From Bacteroides sp. 224 (lineage in GTDB: Bacteria; Bacteroidota; Bacteroidia; Bacteroidales; Bacteroidaceae), in NCBI RefSeq assembly GCF_010500995.1, contig NZ_QVMK01000033.1, forward strand, positions 1 to 34,695: a stretch of DNA of 34,695 nucleotides. The letters run 5' to 3'. The position numbers and the translations under genes are program-made. Positions within the stretch are counted from its first letter, which is position 1. Every line of letters begins with the position of its first letter. The notes below the pieces were generated by a model. It had not been told where the DNA came from, did not search any database, and saw nothing but the letters and a program-made list of their open reading frames with translations. Below, in pieces: positions 32,630 to 34,695 of this stretch.

Positions 32630-32656
32630 AAAGGCTATCTGTGTGGGGTAGCCTTT
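32630..32656 (+). terminator. Hairpin AAAGGCTA/TAGCCTTT
   Basis: Stem 32630-32637 with 32649-32656, after the first lipoprotein gene. No strong T-tract; it may be partial termination or processing. Confidence 0.5.
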
Positions 32657-32681
32657 GAGTAAAAGAATTTAGATATCAGTT

Positions 32682-33524
32682 ATGAAACTCAGAAATTTGT
32701 TAGTAGCACTATTGGGTGTAGCTTTAATTGCTGGTTATTCGTGTAGCTCGGGGGGTGATTCTTCAGAATTTCCCGAAAACCCTCAAACGCCCGAAGCACC
32801 CGAAACGCCCGAAACTCCCGAGAAGCAAGAGCCGGATTTACCAAGTTTCCCCATAGAAACAATTAGAGGTAAATGGAATGTAATTAATACTAAGACATTG
32901 CCACTTATTGGCTTTTTTGAAGTTACAGATAATAATTATCTTGTTGTAGGTCAGGCAATAGGTAAAACGAATATCTTCGATAAGTATAATAAGTACATAT
33001 TTTCTAAATATACTATTGCGGAGGTCGATAAAAACAAAATTATTCTTGCCACTAATAGATCGAAAACCGGATACGCATTGACATTGCAAGATGAAAATTC
33101 CGGTGAATTTTTAACGCCTGCAGGTGTTGCTTATCAAGTGGAGCGAGATAGAACAGTTGAACATCCAACAGATTCAACCAAACGATTGTCAGGTGTTTGG
33201 AGAATAGATAAGATAACAGATGGTTCTCAGGAATTTCCGGTTGATGAAAGGAGCTATTTGCAATTTACCACCGGAATGAATTTTGATATACACTATTATC
33301 CCGATAGTGATACAAAAGAAGGAAAGCACCATAACATAAGAGGGTATTGGGAATATTTAAGCTACAATGTGATAAAATTCACTGATCCTGATTCTATAGA
33401 TTTTTCTCATCTGTATTTAGCTGAGATAAAAAATCTTTCTGAAAAGGCGTTAGTGATCCGAATTGATCGAATCTTTGGTTATGCCAGAACGGAAATGCTT
33501 TATTGTACTAAAATTAAAGATTAG
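32682..33524 (+). CDS. Lipocalin-like lipoprotein with Pro/Glu-rich linker
   Basis: The 280-residue protein has an SPII signal (MKLRNLLVALLGVALIAGYSC) followed by SSGGDSSEF and a linker of ENPQTPEAPETPETPEK, a proline/glutamate repeat that can hold a domain away from the membrane. Two lipocalin-like parts follow: ETIRGKWNVINT (about 60-150) and KRLSGVWRIDKITDG...RGYWEYLSYNVIKF. It looks like a diverged paralogue of the preceding lipoprotein, and probably shares its transcript. Confidence 0.7.
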   Translation: MKLRNLLVALLGVALIAGYSCSSGGDSSEFPENPQTPEAPETPETPEKQEPDLPSFPIETIRGKWNVINTKTLPLIGFFEVTDNNYLVVGQAIGKTNIFDKYNKYIFSKYTIAEVDKNKIILATNRSKTGYALTLQDENSGEFLTPAGVAYQVERDRTVEHPTDSTKRLSGVWRIDKITDGSQEFPVDERSYLQFTTGMNFDIHYYPDSDTKEGKHHNIRGYWEYLSYNVIKFTDPDSIDFSHLYLAEIKNLSEKALVIRIDRIFGYARTEMLYCTKIKD

Positions 33525-33540
33525 AGGTGTTGAGAGAGTG

Positions 33541-33558
33541 CTACAAGAGCTCTTGTAG
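33541..33558. repeat. Perfect 18-bp palindrome
   Basis: CTACAAGAGCTCTTGTAG is a perfect palindrome between the second lipoprotein and the ParB-like gene; it could be a terminator hairpin or an operator. Confidence 0.6.
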
Positions 33559-33616
33559 GGAGTGTGAAAATAGTGATAAAAGAATGAATGTAATGAATAT
33601 AAAATTTAATTAGAAT

Positions 33617-34585
33617 ATGAAGAATTTACTTATCAATTTCATTGACTGGTATATTGAAAACAATGAAGGAAAGACAGCTAATTATTTAGCGAATAACTTT
33701 AATGACGATAAAGATCTTTTTATTGCGGAAGTTGCTGATTATGCAGTTGAATTTGCGTTGGCATACGGATATAATCCTTTTAAGGTGGATAAAGAAAAAA
33801 TAGCTATATTGAAGAAAGATGTATATACAGATGATAGCTCGTTCGGAAAATTTAGCGCACCATCTCATATGCCACGTGCAATTTTAGGAGATAATAATTA
33901 TCTCAAGTTTCTTGAAGTATGGTATGCAGATAAAGAAGCAACTGAATTAAAGAAACCTCGAAAGAAAACAATAACTTATCATCACGAGAGAGAAGAGATA
34001 CGAAAGAATTTTACTTTAAGACTTGCTACACAAGATCGCTTCTACAATTTTCTGTATTTTCCGGTTAGTGTACTGAAAAAGCTATTCTATAAGAAAGAAA
34101 GAAAAGCGTTTTTCGATAACTGGATTAACCACCAAATGGATAATATTACAGTTTATGGCGGTCCGTCACTCAAATTATTATTCAAAGATGTAGAAACCTT
34201 GGATATAGACAAAGATGGCGTGGTTTTGATAAATGGAAAGCATAGACTTCATACTGTTGTTTCAGCCGAGAACGCAGTGGTAGAAGCGTGCGTAACTAAT
34301 ATTAAGTCGCTCGTGATTGATCATGTTGAATCGTTTCAATATATTCTATATGCATTGAAAGATCAGCTTCCTACACTACGGACTATACATAATGTCTTGG
34401 AAAACATTAATGATGGTGCCATATCCAACAGAGGAGAATTAACATATCCTGGCAACTATTTAGTTGACAACGTAGACTTCACTGATGCAGAGTTAGATAG
34501 CCTCGAAAAAGAAATGAATCTGATTTTGAGCAAGATCAATTTGCAGTTGATGGATAAAAGTGAGCATCTTGGCAAGAAGAAGTAA
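33617..34585 (+). CDS. Protein with a ParB/sulfiredoxin-like motif, function unknown
   Basis: The 322-residue protein has a central stretch DVETLDIDKDGVVLINGKHR-LHTVV, like the G-x-H-R loop of ParB-type nucleotide-binding domains (about 192-225). The N-terminal 60 residues are helical (LLINFIDWYIENNEGKTANYL) and the middle is rich in Lys and Arg. No HTH is seen, so it is not a standard partition protein; ParB-like enzymes of unknown role exist. There is no signal peptide, unlike its neighbours. A plausible reading is a cytosolic enzyme or regulator, which remains inference. Confidence 0.5.
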   Translation: MKNLLINFIDWYIENNEGKTANYLANNFNDDKDLFIAEVADYAVEFALAYGYNPFKVDKEKIAILKKDVYTDDSSFGKFSAPSHMPRAILGDNNYLKFLEVWYADKEATELKKPRKKTITYHHEREEIRKNFTLRLATQDRFYNFLYFPVSVLKKLFYKKERKAFFDNWINHQMDNITVYGGPSLKLLFKDVETLDIDKDGVVLINGKHRLHTVVSAENAVVEACVTNIKSLVIDHVESFQYILYALKDQLPTLRTIHNVLENINDGAISNRGELTYPGNYLVDNVDFTDAELDSLEKEMNLILSKINLQLMDKSEHLGKKK

Positions 34586-34611
34586 GTGAAGGTAGATGTC
34601 TTATACGGGAT

Positions 34612-34695
34612 TAGGTTGACACCCTTTTGCTGCATAATATTTTATTATTTATGCAAAAAAAAGTACATCGTTTCTACAGTGAAACATTTAAGTTG
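34612..34695 (+). mobile_element. Left end of an insertion sequence (cut off by the window)
   Basis: TAGGTTGACACCCTTTTGC marks a probable terminal inverted repeat, and an ATG at 34651 opens a frame of 15 codons (MQKKVHRFYSETFKL) that looks like the N-terminus of an IS3-family OrfA. The other end is outside the window. Confidence 0.55.
34651..34695 (+). CDS. Partial transposase (OrfA-like), first 15 residues
   Basis: The frame is open to the edge of the window. The start MQKKVHRFYSETFKL resembles the first helix of IS3-type OrfA helix-turn-helix proteins. Too short for a firm family call. Confidence 0.5.
   Translation, partial: MQKKVHRFYSETFKL

Overview
The window looks like a chromosome segment of a Bacteroides-type bacterium. 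The evidence is repeated promoters of the Bacteroides sigma type (TAnnTTTG at -7, sometimes a TTTG-like -33 box about 19-20 bp upstream), tandem OmpH genes next to bamA, SPII lipoproteins with acidic residues after the cysteine, and a BT4734/VirE-type protein. No species can be named from the sequence alone.

Left and middle part (1-20400) is mostly core genome. A lone GNAT acetyltransferase is followed by a long minus-strand run: ribD, a DUF6242-type lipoprotein, uppS, bamA, two ompH/skp genes, murI, a DUF2007-type protein, proB and proA. It covers riboflavin synthesis, undecaprenyl phosphate supply, outer-membrane protein assembly, peptidoglycan D-glutamate and proline synthesis. Diverging from ribD are prmC and recX (overlapping), a DUF6078-like protein, a 700-residue VirE/VapE-like ATPase behind a repeat-rich intergenic region, the pyrE-SRPBCC-argH run, an aldo/keto reductase, and tRNA-Gly(GCC) and tRNA-Leu(UAA).

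From about 20400 to about 27600 lies an AT-rich mobile island next to tRNA-Leu. It carries a large serine recombinase whose frame reads backwards through the tRNA terminator and both tRNAs, and an unlisted 54-codon ORF overlapping its start. It also carries a lipoprotein/outer-membrane protein pair behind a long structured leader, a catalytic-domain-only tyrosine recombinase, two small accessory genes, a divergent XRE regulator, a stand-alone NUMOD3-type protein, and a 471-residue protein whose C-terminal half shows motifs like A, B and C of family-A polymerases. The right end of the island could not be fixed.

From 27600 to the end is an accessory/surface-signalling region: a small amphipathic protein, a membrane-anchored Ser/Thr kinase, two paralogous two-domain (HTH-like plus beta-rich) proteins around a BspA-type leucine-rich-repeat protein, two tandem lipocalin-like lipoproteins, and a protein with a ParB-like motif. 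The last ~85 bases look like the left end of an insertion sequence with the first 15 codons of a transposase; the first ~17 bases of the window resemble the inverted end of a similar element.

The most unusual signal is a pair of ~265-nt leaders, one before the island outer-membrane/lipoprotein pair (minus strand) and one before the first lipoprotein near the right end (plus strand). They share length, order of helices and pseudoknot-like topology, and some sequence. Other points worth checking are the polymerase-like protein, two 22-bp-period palindromic arrays, and the kinase/regulator/surface-protein cluster with paired direct repeats in a divergent promoter.
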